DNA of 64,000 nucleotides from Ichthyenterobacterium magnum (GTDB taxonomy: Bacteria; Bacteroidota; Bacteroidia; Flavobacteriales; Flavobacteriaceae), in contig NZ_RAQJ01000005.1 in assembly GCF_003610635.1 (NCBI RefSeq), positions 114,416 through 178,415 on the forward strand. The letters run 5' to 3'. The translations under genes were made by a program, and so were the position numbers. Each line of letters starts with the position of its first letter. Position 1 is the first letter of the stretch. Below are positions 35,635 through 44,865 of the stretch, one piece after another. The notes under the pieces were generated by a model. The model saw only the letters and a program-made list of their open reading frames with translations. It was not told where the DNA came from and searched no databases.

Positions 35635-37329
35635 TTAACCTACAACCTCTACAATTAAGGCATCATCTGTTTTTGTTACTTTGCTAAGGCCATGTTTTGC
35701 TAAGCCTTTAATCCCTTTGTCCCAAGCTTTATTGCTTAATCCAGATTGTGCTTTAAGGTCACTTAGGTTCATGCTTTTTTGAGTTTTTAAAATCTCAAAA
35801 ATGGCTTTTTCATTGTCACTCATTTCAATCTGTTTTTTCTCTGGTCGCATTTGAGGGAAAAACAATACCTCTTGAATACTCTGATTATTGGTTAAAAACA
35901 TAATTAAGCGGTCCATGCCAATTCCCATTCCTGATGTAGGAGGCATTCCGTATTCTAAGGCTCTTAAAAAATCGTAATCAATAAACTCTGTAGCTTCATC
36001 GTCACCTTTAGCTGCTAATTTTAATTGGTGCTCAAAACGTTCGCGCTGATCTATTGGGTCGTTTAACTCAGAGTAGGCATTGGCTATTTCTTTTCCGCAA
36101 ACCATAAGCTCAAAACGCTCAGTTAATTCTGGATTATCACGGTGCTCTTTACATAAAGGGCTCATTTCTTTTGGGTAATCTGTAATAAATGTAGGTTGTA
36201 TATAATTACCTTCACATTTTTCGCCAAAAATCTCATCTATAAGTTTTCCTTTACCCATAGTATCATCAACCTCAATATGCATGTCTTTAGCTGCTTGACG
36301 AATTTCATCTTCGGTTTTATTGGTGATGTCAAATCCTGTAAAATGCTTTATAGAATCTGCCATGGTCACACGAGCATAAGGTGCTTTAAAGTCGATATTA
36401 TGTTTTCCAAATGTTGCTTTTGTACTTCCGTTTACAGCCATTGCACAATGCTCTAATAGTTGCTCACAAAAAGCCATCATCCAATTGTAATCTTTGTAAG
36501 ACACATAGATTTCCATAGCTGTAAACTCAGGATTGTGAGTTCTGTCCATGCCTTCATTTCTGAAGTTTTTAGAGAACTCATAAACGCCATCAAAACCACC
36601 AACGATTAATCGCTTTAAGTACAACTCATTTGCAATTCGCATATACAATGGAATATCTAAACTATTGTGATGTGTAATAAATGGTCGTGCAGCTGCGCCA
36701 CCAGGAATAGGCTGTAAAATAGGTGTTTCTACTTCAAAATAGCCAGCATCATTAAAAAACTGACGCATAGCATTAAACAGTTTTGTACGTTTTATAAATA
36801 CGTCTTTAACATGAGAGTTTACAACTAAATCTGCATAACGTTGTCTGTATCGTTGTTCTGGATCTGTAAAGGCATCATGGACATTGCCATCAGCATCAAT
36901 TCTTGGTTGAGGTAAAGGTTTTAAAGCTTTACTAAGTAGTGTAAAATCTTTAACTTTCACTGTTTTTTCACCAACTTTAGTTGTAAATAATTCACCTTCA
37001 ATACCTATAAAATCTCCTATATCAAGGAGTTTTTTATAAACATCATTATATTTACTTTTATTGTCTCCAGTACAAATTTCATCTCTATTAAAATACACCT
37101 GAATTCTACCTTCACTATCTTGTAGTTCGGCAAAACTTGCAGATCCTTGAATACGACGTGACATTAAACGTCCAGCTATAATAACCTTTTTATCGTCTTT
37201 ATAATCATCTTTCACCTGTTTTGAGGTGTGATTTACTGGATAAAGATTTGCTGGATAAGGATTGATTCCTAAATCACGTAACTTACTAAGTTTGTCTCGT
37301 CTTACTAATTCTTGTTCTGAAAGCTGCAT
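35635..37329 (-). CDS. lysS: Lysyl-tRNA synthetase (class II) with C-terminal extension
   Basis: The protein starts MQLSEQELVRRDKLSKLRDL (564 residues). An earlier TTG in frame is rejected because the promoter sits over it. Residues 55-155 are the OB-fold anticodon-binding domain and residues 170-490 the class II catalytic domain, with RFNEG-type motif 2 (FRNEGMDRTHNPEF) and motif 3 (GMGIGMDRLIM). After about residue 500 an extra 65-residue winged-helix-like tail follows (AIFEILKTQKSMNLSDL), beyond the E. coli length and typical of Flavobacteriia. It charges tRNA-Lys in the cytoplasm. Confidence 0.95.
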   Translation of the reverse strand: MQLSEQELVRRDKLSKLRDLGINPYPANLYPVNHTSKQVKDDYKDDKKVIIAGRLMSRRIQGSASFAELQDSEGRIQVYFNRDEICTGDNKSKYNDVYKKLLDIGDFIGIEGELFTTKVGEKTVKVKDFTLLSKALKPLPQPRIDADGNVHDAFTDPEQRYRQRYADLVVNSHVKDVFIKRTKLFNAMRQFFNDAGYFEVETPILQPIPGGAAARPFITHHNSLDIPLYMRIANELYLKRLIVGGFDGVYEFSKNFRNEGMDRTHNPEFTAMEIYVSYKDYNWMMAFCEQLLEHCAMAVNGSTKATFGKHNIDFKAPYARVTMADSIKHFTGFDITNKTEDEIRQAAKDMHIEVDDTMGKGKLIDEIFGEKCEGNYIQPTFITDYPKEMSPLCKEHRDNPELTERFELMVCGKEIANAYSELNDPIDQRERFEHQLKLAAKGDDEATEFIDYDFLRALEYGMPPTSGMGIGMDRLIMFLTNNQSIQEVLFFPQMRPEKKQIEMSDNEKAIFEILKTQKSMNLSDLKAQSGLSNKAWDKGIKGLAKHGLSKVTKTDDALIVEVVG

Positions 37330-37350
37330 TCTAATAAATTTATTGAACTG

Positions 37351-37385
37351 CAAAATTACATTATTTGCTAAAATTAGAGGGCAAA
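37351..37385 (-). promoter_or_regulatory. Promoter for lysS
   Basis: On the minus strand TTTG (37385-37382) is followed after 23 bases by TAATTTTG (37358-37351), an exact TAnnTTTG. It lies 22 bases from the chosen ATG and fixes the start. Confidence 0.6.
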
Positions 37386-37471
37386 TTTATTGAGAATAAT
37401 TGCATTGCTTATGTTGTGCTAAATAAGCTATAGAAAGCAGGTTAGATATTTTTTGAGAATTATATGTGCAT

Positions 37472-38287
37472 TTAATATTTAAGACTTTCAATTTCTTTTA
37501 CAACATCAGACAGATATGCTTTGTAACCAGCATTTATATTGAGATTACGATTTATATCTTCAAATTTTGAAAGCGCTTTGTTAAATTGAATTTTTGCTTC
37601 CTCAATATTTGATAAATTTTTATAGGCTAAACCTAAAAAGTAATAAGTGTCTGCCATGTTTCCGTTTACTTCTAGCTGCTTTATAAAGGCTTCTGTTGCT
37701 TTGTTGTATTCTTTATTATGGAAGTGTATAATACCAAGTGAATAATAATCTGATAAACCAGCATCGCTATCAGATTCATAGCTATTAAGGCAACTATTTA
37801 TAATTTCAACCCCTTTTTTATAATTGCCTGTTTTGGCATAAGCCAATGCTAAAATAATTCGCATATCTTTTTCTCCACCAGGTGTAAACTGTATATATGC
37901 TTTAGGTAATGCGTAGTAAGTTTCTAAATCTTGTATACAAAGCTCATAATTTTTGTATTGCCAATACCAATATGCTCTATAGCATAAGTATTCTATGGGT
38001 TCTAACTCAATTGCTTTATTTAAAATTTGTAGACCTTCATATAGAAACCCTCTTTTAAAATAGGGTACAGATTTTTCATAATACGCCCAAGCAAATTTTG
38101 GACCTATAGCTATTGCAGAATCAAACAAAATCTGTGATTCTCTACTTCCTTGTTTGTGTTCTATAGCCTTATAACTTAATTCGCATGCTTTTCGTTCTCC
38201 ACTTCCTTCTGGATAAATGAAACAATTTGTTTGAGCAAAAGAGAAAGTTATGTTAACTATAAATGTGATTAGAATTACTTTTTTCAT
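37472..38287 (-). CDS. Exported TPR protein
   Basis: The 271-residue protein has a signal peptide (ending ITFSFAQT) and a string of tetratricopeptide-like helices (EGLQILNKAIELEPIEYLCY, ADTYYFLGLAYKNLSNIEEA). TPRs usually mediate protein contacts, here in the periplasm or on an envelope membrane. Its start overlaps the stop of the upstream lipoprotein gene by four bases (ATGA), so the two are coupled. The upstream outer membrane barrel gene is probably in the same transcript. Confidence 0.78.
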   Translation of the reverse strand: MKKVILITFIVNITFSFAQTNCFIYPEGSGERKACELSYKAIEHKQGSRESQILFDSAIAIGPKFAWAYYEKSVPYFKRGFLYEGLQILNKAIELEPIEYLCYRAYWYWQYKNYELCIQDLETYYALPKAYIQFTPGGEKDMRIILALAYAKTGNYKKGVEIINSCLNSYESDSDAGLSDYYSLGIIHFHNKEYNKATEAFIKQLEVNGNMADTYYFLGLAYKNLSNIEEAKIQFNKALSKFEDINRNLNINAGYKAYLSDVVKEIESLKY

Positions 38288-38778
38288 GATTTTTGAACTT
38301 TACCATTAATTAGTTTTATACTTATAAAGCGATAACAATCATAATCTTTGCCTTCTAGTACAGCATGATTCCAGTGTTTTAGTTCTTTTGTGATAGCGAG
38401 AATGTGTTCTTCTAATTCTTTTGGACATTCTGTAAGAGAAAAGTTAGAATCAAGAATTTGCATTCTAAATCGACCGGTTTCATTTTTACAGTTAACAGCA
38501 AAACGTATAATAAAATAACCATTAAAGGATTTGTATTCTGGTTTAAATTTAAACCGTTTTAAAAGTTCACTTTCAAGTGCGCGCTCTCCGCCGGTATATG
38601 ATATGCGTGATCTATTGTGTAAGACTTTTGTAGAATCGCAAAATTTAAATTTAGGATTATCTAAGTTTGGATTAAATGATGTGTCTCCTATTTGATTTTT
38701 ATATTCTTTTTTTGTCTCTATAGTTTCGTTACAGTTAAATAAAAATGTAACTAGCATTAGTAAAAGTATGTTTCTCAT
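38284..38778 (-). CDS. Lipoprotein with TonB C-terminal-like fold (tentative)
   Basis: The 164-residue protein has a lipoprotein signal (LFNCNETIE). The remainder, from GGERALESELLKRFKF through GYFIIRFAVNCKNETGRFRM, resembles the energy-transducer C-terminal domain in length and in its beta-strand pattern, but there is no TonB membrane helix. This could be a stand-alone TonB-C-like protein; the match is weak. It follows the OMP gene by 25 bases and overlaps the TPR gene by four. Confidence 0.6.
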   Translation of the reverse strand: MRNILLLMLVTFLFNCNETIETKKEYKNQIGDTSFNPNLDNPKFKFCDSTKVLHNRSRISYTGGERALESELLKRFKFKPEYKSFNGYFIIRFAVNCKNETGRFRMQILDSNFSLTECPKELEEHILAITKELKHWNHAVLEGKDYDCYRFISIKLINGKVQKS

Positions 38779-38803
38779 TTGTTAGCCTATTTTAAATTTA
38801 GTT

Positions 38804-41095
38804 TTATTCATATTCTCGTTTCTTTTTATTCCGTTTTTCAATACTACCTTTACTAAAACGGTACGAAAAAGCTAAATGTATTGCTCTAGAACTCGGTTTT
38901 GAACTGGTGAAACGCTCAAATTCTTCGCCAAATTCTCGACCTCGATATGCTCTTGTGTTAAAAATATCTGTAACTCTAAGGCTAAGATTACCGTCATTAT
39001 TAAACAGTGCATATCTTAACCCAAAATCTAAATTTTGCAACTCGCTTCTTCTTTGGTAAAGACCAACACTTGAGCCTTGATATCTCCATGAGAGGTTAGT
39101 TTTTAGCTTTTCATTAATACCAAAATCATTTCTGAAAGTAAACTGGTAGCTTCGAGAAAAATCACTAGAAAAATCTACGCTTGAGGCATTAAGACTTTCA
39201 TAATTCCAATTAAAATTAAACTTACTATCTAACCACTTTATAGGCTTGTAAGTAAGTGCAATTTCTAATCCGTAAGCGTTACTGCCACTATAATTATCAT
39301 AAGAGAATACTTGTACACCTGTTGGCGAGATTCGTAGATTTCTATAAATACTATTTTCCTTTTTTTGGTAAGACAAGGTAGGTGAGAACGAAAACGTATT
39401 GTTTTTATATTGATATGAAACATCTATGTTGTTGGAAAACTCAGATTCTAAATTTGGATTTCCTTCTCTAAATGTAAACTCATTGCTTTGCTGAGAAATA
39501 GGATTAATTTGATATATGCTTGGTCTTGATGTTCTTCTATTAAATCCGAGTCCAAATGTATGCGCATCGTTTTCTGAATATTTAAAATGAAGAGAAGGAA
39601 AAAGGTTAATGAAATTAGAATTAACATTTATATTCTCGGTAACAAACTTAGCATTACGATTAAAAAGTTCTAATCGTAAACCGGTTTGTACTTCAAAATG
39701 GTTTAGTTTAAAATGTGTTAAAGCATAAAATGCGTGGGTTGCATATTTATAGTTATAATTATCTTCAGAAGTTTCAGCATCAATTAACTGTCTTTGATTA
39801 TCCAGTTTACGGGTATGCCAAAGATAACCCGTTTCTAATTTTATAGTTTCATTGAGTTGATTAACATTATCTAAGGCTAAATCTGTTGTTTGTATTTTGT
39901 TTTTAGTAATATTATCTATAGCATTAATATTCGGAAAGAAAAGCCCAGTTAGGGTGTTTTTGTTATTAGTTATTTGCGCGTCTATTTCAAAGAAATTACC
40001 TTCTTTTTCAAAATTATGCCTGTAGTTTCCGTTAGCTCTGAACGTACGATGTATATGCTTGTTAAATATATTTTGTTGTAAAGTTGAATTAATATCTGTA
40101 ATAAATCCTTCAATATCTGAGCTATGCGTGTTGTCTGAATACTGAGCAGCCCAAGATAGTTCATTATGCTTATTTAGAAACCAATCTAAACCTGCGTTAA
40201 TACGGTAAACATCACCTTTATAATCACTTTTACTTTTTTCTAAATACGGGAAAGTACCAAATCGCTGTCTTTCATATTTTGAGTTTGATTTATTTTTTCT
40301 ATAGCTAACTCCTAAAATATAACTAACTTTTTTCTTTCCATAGCCTAGAGATGAGCTTCCAGAAAAAGCACCCAAAGAATTTACTGCTAAATTATTTGAT
40401 ATGGTAATACCAGTTTTTAATTTCTTTTTAGTAATAATATTTAATATTCCTGTTAATCCATCACTTCTGTATTTAGCAGATGGAGAAGTAATAATCTCTA
40501 TAGTTTTTATTTCGCTAGCAGAAATTTGTGTTAATAGTTCTGCATTGCCTAATGGAGATGGCTTTCCGTTAACAAGTATTTGCACATTTTCATTTCCACG
40601 AAGTGAAATACTACCATTTTCATCAGCATTTATTTCTGAGAGCTGACTTAAAACTGTTGCGGCGCTTCCTCCACTAGATAAAATATCTTTGCCTACATTA
40701 ATTATTTTCTTGTCTATTAACTGTTGTACAGAAGTTTTTTCGGCAATAACAGTTACTTCATCAAGTTGTAATTCGTCAGTAAGAAGTGTAATGTTTTTGG
40801 TTAAATCTTTATTTAAGTCAATAGGATTTGTATATGTTTTATAGCCAATAAAATTAACTTGAAGTATATAATTTCCTTTTTCTGAGTTTAATTCATAAAA
40901 GCCATTTTCATTAGTGCTTACTCCAGTAATAAAAGCATCTTCAGAATTTTTTAAAATTATAGTTGCATAAGGTATTGGTCTATCTGTATGTTCATCATAT
41001 ACAAATCCATCAAGTTTGACTTGTGCATAAATAGGACTTATTAATAATACGCATACAATAATCTTAAAAACCTTTTTTTGTTTTAGATTTCTCAT
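38804..41095 (-). CDS. Outer membrane beta-barrel protein (TonB-dependent-receptor-like)
   Basis: The 763-residue protein has a signal peptide (ending SPIYAQVK), a CarboxypepD_reg-type domain (DGFVYDEHTDRPIPYATI, residues 28-110), a plug-like domain (SLRGNENVQILVNGKPSPL) and a long C-terminal barrel rich in aromatic strands. The layout is that of the flavobacterial OMP_b-brl_3 group, which resembles TonB-dependent receptors. The substrate is unknown. The two following minus-strand genes form a likely three-gene operon with it. Confidence 0.85.
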   Translation of the reverse strand: MRNLKQKKVFKIIVCVLLISPIYAQVKLDGFVYDEHTDRPIPYATIILKNSEDAFITGVSTNENGFYELNSEKGNYILQVNFIGYKTYTNPIDLNKDLTKNITLLTDELQLDEVTVIAEKTSVQQLIDKKIINVGKDILSSGGSAATVLSQLSEINADENGSISLRGNENVQILVNGKPSPLGNAELLTQISASEIKTIEIITSPSAKYRSDGLTGILNIITKKKLKTGITISNNLAVNSLGAFSGSSSLGYGKKKVSYILGVSYRKNKSNSKYERQRFGTFPYLEKSKSDYKGDVYRINAGLDWFLNKHNELSWAAQYSDNTHSSDIEGFITDINSTLQQNIFNKHIHRTFRANGNYRHNFEKEGNFFEIDAQITNNKNTLTGLFFPNINAIDNITKNKIQTTDLALDNVNQLNETIKLETGYLWHTRKLDNQRQLIDAETSEDNYNYKYATHAFYALTHFKLNHFEVQTGLRLELFNRNAKFVTENINVNSNFINLFPSLHFKYSENDAHTFGLGFNRRTSRPSIYQINPISQQSNEFTFREGNPNLESEFSNNIDVSYQYKNNTFSFSPTLSYQKKENSIYRNLRISPTGVQVFSYDNYSGSNAYGLEIALTYKPIKWLDSKFNFNWNYESLNASSVDFSSDFSRSYQFTFRNDFGINEKLKTNLSWRYQGSSVGLYQRRSELQNLDFGLRYALFNNDGNLSLRVTDIFNTRAYRGREFGEEFERFTSSKPSSRAIHLAFSYRFSKGSIEKRNKKKREYE

Positions 41096-41192
41096 AAAAA
41101 TATTGATGAATTTTGATGTGATTATTACTTTAAGCTTAGTGAAGCCAAAAATTTAGTTGTTGATATGTCGGTTTTTGAATTATAGCGAGAAT

Positions 41193-42080
41193 TTAATTAG
41201 ATTTTATTGCTGTTAGATTCTCTTTAAGGTCTTCGTTTTCTGGAAACTTTTTAATAGCTTTTTTCATCACTTTAATAGCTTTTCCTTTTTTACCATTAAC
41301 ACCTAAAGTATTAGCTAAGCTTATGTAAGTTCTTGGGTTGTCAGGAAACAGCTTAGTATTTAGTTTAAAAACTTCAATGGCTTCATTGTTTCTATTAGTT
41401 GAATAAAGTATACGGCCATAGGTGTTTAACTCAAACATGTTTTTTGTTTTTCCTTTAAAGTTTTCTACCAAAAGTTTACTTTGTTTTTTTAATCCTTTTA
41501 TACCTTTGTTTTCTAATATTGAATTGACTTTAGCAACAATTTGATAGTTAGATTTATAGCTGTTTATAGTTAAAATGTTTAAGATGTCTTTTTCAAGAGT
41601 TTCAACAGGTTCTTCTACAATTCGGTTAACTTCTTTTCCGTCTTTATAAAAAATAAATGTTGGCACACGATGAATGTTTAGACCAGCTTCTTCATGGTTT
41701 GGGCTTTGCTTGTACATATTTGACTTTCTACTCAAAGCTATAGCTGTAATCTGGTCTACTGGAAAGTTTGAAGCTTCTAATATTTTGTAAAATCTTGGGA
41801 CTTCTCGCTTGCTATCTCCACACCAAGTGCCCATAAATAGTTTGATTTTAAAATCGCCTATTAAAGGAGTAATGCTTTTAATATTGGCTTCATCTAGTTT
41901 GTAAGCATCATGATTTTTAAAAAACCATGATTTATAATTGTTAGATGTTAACCCATTTTTATCAATCTTACCTAATAAAAATGGCTTTTCTCCTTCTGTT
42001 GCTATCTCAGTATTTATGGATTGTGCTTGACTAAATATGGAGCAACACAAAACAAGACATAATAATGCTAAATGTTTCAT
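41193..42080 (-). CDS. Exported thioredoxin-like protein with TPR tail
   Basis: The 295-residue protein has a signal peptide (ending CSIFSQAQS). Residues 65-155 are thioredoxin-like, with FMGTWCGDSKREVPRFYK. The active site reads CGDS instead of CxxC, so only one cysteine remains and dithiol chemistry is unlikely; isomerase or binding roles are possible. Residues 190-290 hold TPR-like repeats (AIKVMKKAIKKFPENEDLK). It lies eight bases after the DUF1573 gene, so the two probably form one operon. Confidence 0.8.
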   Translation of the reverse strand: MKHLALLCLVLCCSIFSQAQSINTEIATEGEKPFLLGKIDKNGLTSNNYKSWFFKNHDAYKLDEANIKSITPLIGDFKIKLFMGTWCGDSKREVPRFYKILEASNFPVDQITAIALSRKSNMYKQSPNHEEAGLNIHRVPTFIFYKDGKEVNRIVEEPVETLEKDILNILTINSYKSNYQIVAKVNSILENKGIKGLKKQSKLLVENFKGKTKNMFELNTYGRILYSTNRNNEAIEVFKLNTKLFPDNPRTYISLANTLGVNGKKGKAIKVMKKAIKKFPENEDLKENLTAIKSN

Positions 42081-42087
42081 GACTGAT

Positions 42088-42528
42088 TTATTTTGTAGTG
42101 TTTTTAGCTAAGACTTTACCTTTTATTTTAAGCACTTTTTTGCTTTCAAAGGCATTTGACATAACAGTAATTGATTTAGTAAAAGGACCAACTCTATTTG
42201 TAGCGTATTTAATTTTAATCTCACCAGATTGCCCAGGAAGAATAGGTTGTTTAGGGTAGGTCGGGACAGTACAACCACATGTGGTTTTAACTTTAGAAAT
42301 TACGATTGGTGCTCTTCCACGATTTTCGAACTTAAATACACGTTCGCCATTTGCATTTTGGGCTATTGTTCCATAATTAATTTCTTCTTCTTCAAAAGAA
42401 AATACACCAACATCAGTAGTATTGGCTAGGTCTTGAGCATAAATAAAACTCGAAATAAAAATAAAAGCAATACATAGTACAACCTCGTTTAATGAGTTGT
42501 TTTTGATTTGATTTGTAAATTGATACAT
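42088..42528 (-). CDS. DUF1573 exported protein
   Basis: The 146-residue protein has an N-terminal signal segment (IFISSFIYAQDL) and one DUF1573 domain: EEEEINYGTIAQNANGER, then RGRAPIVISKVKTTCGCTVP and PGQSGEIKIKY. The TTCGC element is characteristic of the family, whose ASH/Ig-like domain is common in Bacteroidota envelopes but has unknown function. The thioredoxin-like gene follows by eight bases. Confidence 0.85.
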   Translation of the reverse strand: MYQFTNQIKNNSLNEVVLCIAFIFISSFIYAQDLANTTDVGVFSFEEEEINYGTIAQNANGERVFKFENRGRAPIVISKVKTTCGCTVPTYPKQPILPGQSGEIKIKYATNRVGPFTKSITVMSNAFESKKVLKIKGKVLAKNTTK

Positions 42529-42607
42529 AATGTTTGTTTTTTGATTAATGAGATTACAAACATGATGATAACAGCTTAAAAACCTAGGCTATTTAGGGTT
42601 GGAAATG

Positions 42608-42619
42608 AGTACTAGTACT
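42608..42619. promoter_or_regulatory. 12-bp perfect palindrome upstream of the DUF1573 gene
   Basis: AGTACTAGTACT is its own reverse complement and lies about 80 bases upstream of the DUF1573 start, between it and the LuxR-type gene. It could be an operator; no binding protein is established. Confidence 0.3.
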
Positions 42620-42636
42620 TAGGTTGAATTTTTTAA

Positions 42637-43695
42637 CTATTTGTTAAACAGCGATTTAACTTCGTCTCTAGATTGCACGTTTAACTTTTTGTAGATGTTG
42701 TTAACGTGTGTTTTTACTGTGCTAACACTTACAAAAAGTGCCTCGGCAATGTCTTTATTGGTTTTGCTGTCAAGTAAAAGGTTAAGAATATTTTGTTCTT
42801 GTTTGGTAAGTTGCTCTTTTACAACACTAAGTTTTTTAGATTTTTGCTTTTTAATAGATAACCAAAAATAGAGATTGCCTAAAACAGAAAGTACTAAAAG
42901 CAAAATAAGTACATAATGCCAAGGTATATTAGCGTCTTTAGTAGTTGTTGAAATAATATATTTATCTGAGGTTAATTCTGCCTCGTATTGCTTTGTATAT
43001 AAAGCATCAGGATATGTTTCTTTTAATCTAATAAGAAGGTTGTTGTAATAAGGATTATTTTTTAAATCCTCTAAATAGTATTCGTGTAAACTATTGCTGC
43101 GATCAGACAAAAACGAATATATATAAAGCTCTGCAATAGGTTCATTGAGATTCTTGCCATAATCCTGAAGTGTTTTAAACCATTTTTTATTATTTAGCTT
43201 ACGATTTGCTTCACTTCGGTATTCACTATATGCAAACCTCATGTCTTCTTTAAGCGAGTCTATTTTTATAAATGCCGAAGTTTTTGGGTTGGTAGATTGA
43301 ATGCTGCAAAACATTTCGTCTTCAAAAGATAAAGGGAATTGAATAGAGTCGTTTCCTTTTGCAATAAACAAGATTTCCTTACTGTCATTACAATGACCTT
43401 CAAAATGATTTGAACCCTGACTATATGTAGAGCAGTTGTCTACATGGATTTTGTAAATTTTGTTAGTAGGATTTAATTGATTTCCAGAAAATTGAAAAAA
43501 ACCAGTAGAGTCGGTAGAAACTTTAGAGATAATTTGTTCATCATAAATGCTAGATATCTTTCTGTAATCTTCAATTACAGATAGATAAACTTCATTCTGC
43601 CAACGATCATTATCGATATTGCCATTAAATACATGCTGAGCATTTAGCGTGTTAGATAGTAGTACTAAACTAAATATGAGAGTAATTATTCGCAT
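42637..43695 (-). CDS. Membrane-anchored LuxR-type transcriptional regulator
   Basis: The 352-residue protein starts with a signal peptide (ending LLSNTLNAQH), followed by about 230 residues that should lie outside the cytoplasm. A membrane helix spans residues 263-283 (WHYVLILLLVLSVLGNLYFWL). A LuxR-type helix-turn-helix lies at 293-350 (LTKQEQNILNLLLDSKTNKD, STVKTHVNNIYKKL). This layout suggests direct sensing by the outer domain with DNA binding at the inner face. The target is unknown; the neighbouring DUF1573 operon, 108 bases downstream on the same strand, is a candidate. Confidence 0.85.
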   Translation of the reverse strand: MRIITLIFSLVLLSNTLNAQHVFNGNIDNDRWQNEVYLSVIEDYRKISSIYDEQIISKVSTDSTGFFQFSGNQLNPTNKIYKIHVDNCSTYSQGSNHFEGHCNDSKEILFIAKGNDSIQFPLSFEDEMFCSIQSTNPKTSAFIKIDSLKEDMRFAYSEYRSEANRKLNNKKWFKTLQDYGKNLNEPIAELYIYSFLSDRSNSLHEYYLEDLKNNPYYNNLLIRLKETYPDALYTKQYEAELTSDKYIISTTTKDANIPWHYVLILLLVLSVLGNLYFWLSIKKQKSKKLSVVKEQLTKQEQNILNLLLDSKTNKDIAEALFVSVSTVKTHVNNIYKKLNVQSRDEVKSLFNK

Positions 43696-43790
43696 TGCAC
43701 TAAACTACTATAATTTCTTTTAATAGAAAATAGATTTTATACTGTGGTAAATGTAACAAAAGCGTATTAATCACGTCGAACAGTTACAAC

Positions 43791-43808
43791 TTCCCGATTT
43801 CTCGGGAA
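43791..43808. repeat. Hairpin repeat in the spacer before the Pmp3-like gene
   Basis: TTCCCGA at 43791-43797 pairs perfectly with TCGGGAA at 43802-43808, followed by TGACA. It resembles the dispersed palindromes of the first 5 kb. Confidence 0.65.
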
Positions 43809-43878
43809 TGACAGCCTAAAAGGTTTTCAAAAGCAAAGCTTTTTAAGTTTTTTTTAATCAATCATTAAATTAATCGCC

Positions 43879-44037
43879 ATGAGTTTTTGGAGAGTTTTAT
43901 TAGCCATCTTTTTTCCGCCACTATCAGTAATAGGTAAAGGTTGCGGCTCTATTTTAATCGTCTTTTTATTGTGGCTTTGTGGCTGGGTTCCTGGTGTAAT
44001 TGCTGCTTTAGTTATCCTCAACAATCCTGAGAGATAA
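43879..44037 (+). CDS. YqaE/Pmp3-family small membrane protein
   Basis: The 52-residue protein is very hydrophobic with two membrane helices: MSFWRVLLAIFFPPLSVIGK, then a GCGS turn and LIVFLLWLCGWVPGVIAALV. The FPP motif and the CGWVPGVI..L end are typical of the Pmp3/YqaE family, small membrane proteins linked to stress and membrane potential in other organisms. It has no partner, and the next gene starts 35 bases on with its own -7 element. Confidence 0.85.
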   Translation: MSFWRVLLAIFFPPLSVIGKGCGSILIVFLLWLCGWVPGVIAALVILNNPER

Positions 44038-44041
44038 ATTG

Positions 44042-44049
44042 TATCTTTG
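44042..44049 (+). promoter_or_regulatory. Promoter -7 element before the 261-residue lipoprotein gene
   Basis: TATCTTTG is an exact TAnnTTTG, 23 bases before the ATG at 44073. No convincing -33 element is present. Confidence 0.5.
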
Positions 44050-44072
44050 TATCTTAATTTTAAATATTTAAA

Positions 44073-44858
44073 ATGAAAAAATTTGTTTTTTTACTTGTTA
44101 CAGCATGCTTTTTTATGAGCTGTAACTTTACTGAAGAAATTACTTTTAATGAAGATGGCTCTGGAGAGTTTGTTATGACTTATGATTTATCTGAAGTGAT
44201 GACAAAGATGAAAGAAATGGGAATGGATAACTCAAAAGAAGATAAAGAGCCTCAAAAGATGGACAGCATTCTGTATTTTAAAGATCTTTTAAGAGAAAAA
44301 GCAGATAGTATTTCAACACTTCCTAAAGAAGAGCAAGAACGATTAAAATCTCTTGAAGCACTTGTGATGAAAATGCGTATGGATGAAGAAACAGGTGTGT
44401 TTGATTTAGGTATTGGATCGTCATTTAATAGTTTAGAAGAATTACCAGAAGTATTAGCAAAGCTTGATGAAGCTAAAAAAATAAACTCTAAAGATAGTCC
44501 GCAGTTTTCTAAAATGGATGATAGTGCTATTTCTAGAGCAACTGAGAATGCTCTAGAAATGGTAGATTTTAAGTTTGACGGAAAAATATTTTCTAGACAG
44601 CTAACTAAAAATATAGAACGCTCTGAAGAAGATTTAAAAGCTTTAAACGAAGAAATGTCTCAAATGGGTGAAGCTAAAGATATGTTTCAAACTATGAGTT
44701 ATACATTGGTTTACAAATTTCCTAAAGCAATAAAATCGGTTTCTAATAAAAATGCTGAAATTAGTAAAGATGGAAAAACAGTTAAGTTAAAAATGAACTT
44801 AATAGATATGGTGAAATCACCTGAGTTAATGAATTTAGATGTTGTTTTAGAAGATTGA
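44073..44858 (+). CDS. Lipoprotein of unknown function
   Basis: The 261-residue protein has a lipoprotein signal (FFMSCNFTEE). The start of the mature protein (ITFNEDGSGEFVMTYDLSEV) and the end (SYTLVYKFPKAIKSVSNKNAEIS) look like two halves of a small beta domain separated by a charged helical insert rich in Glu, Lys and Met. I recognise no named family. lipB starts seven bases after its stop, so they may be cotranscribed. Confidence 0.65.
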   Translation: MKKFVFLLVTACFFMSCNFTEEITFNEDGSGEFVMTYDLSEVMTKMKEMGMDNSKEDKEPQKMDSILYFKDLLREKADSISTLPKEEQERLKSLEALVMKMRMDEETGVFDLGIGSSFNSLEELPEVLAKLDEAKKINSKDSPQFSKMDDSAISRATENALEMVDFKFDGKIFSRQLTKNIERSEEDLKALNEEMSQMGEAKDMFQTMSYTLVYKFPKAIKSVSNKNAEISKDGKTVKLKMNLIDMVKSPELMNLDVVLED

Positions 44859-44865
44859 ATTACAC

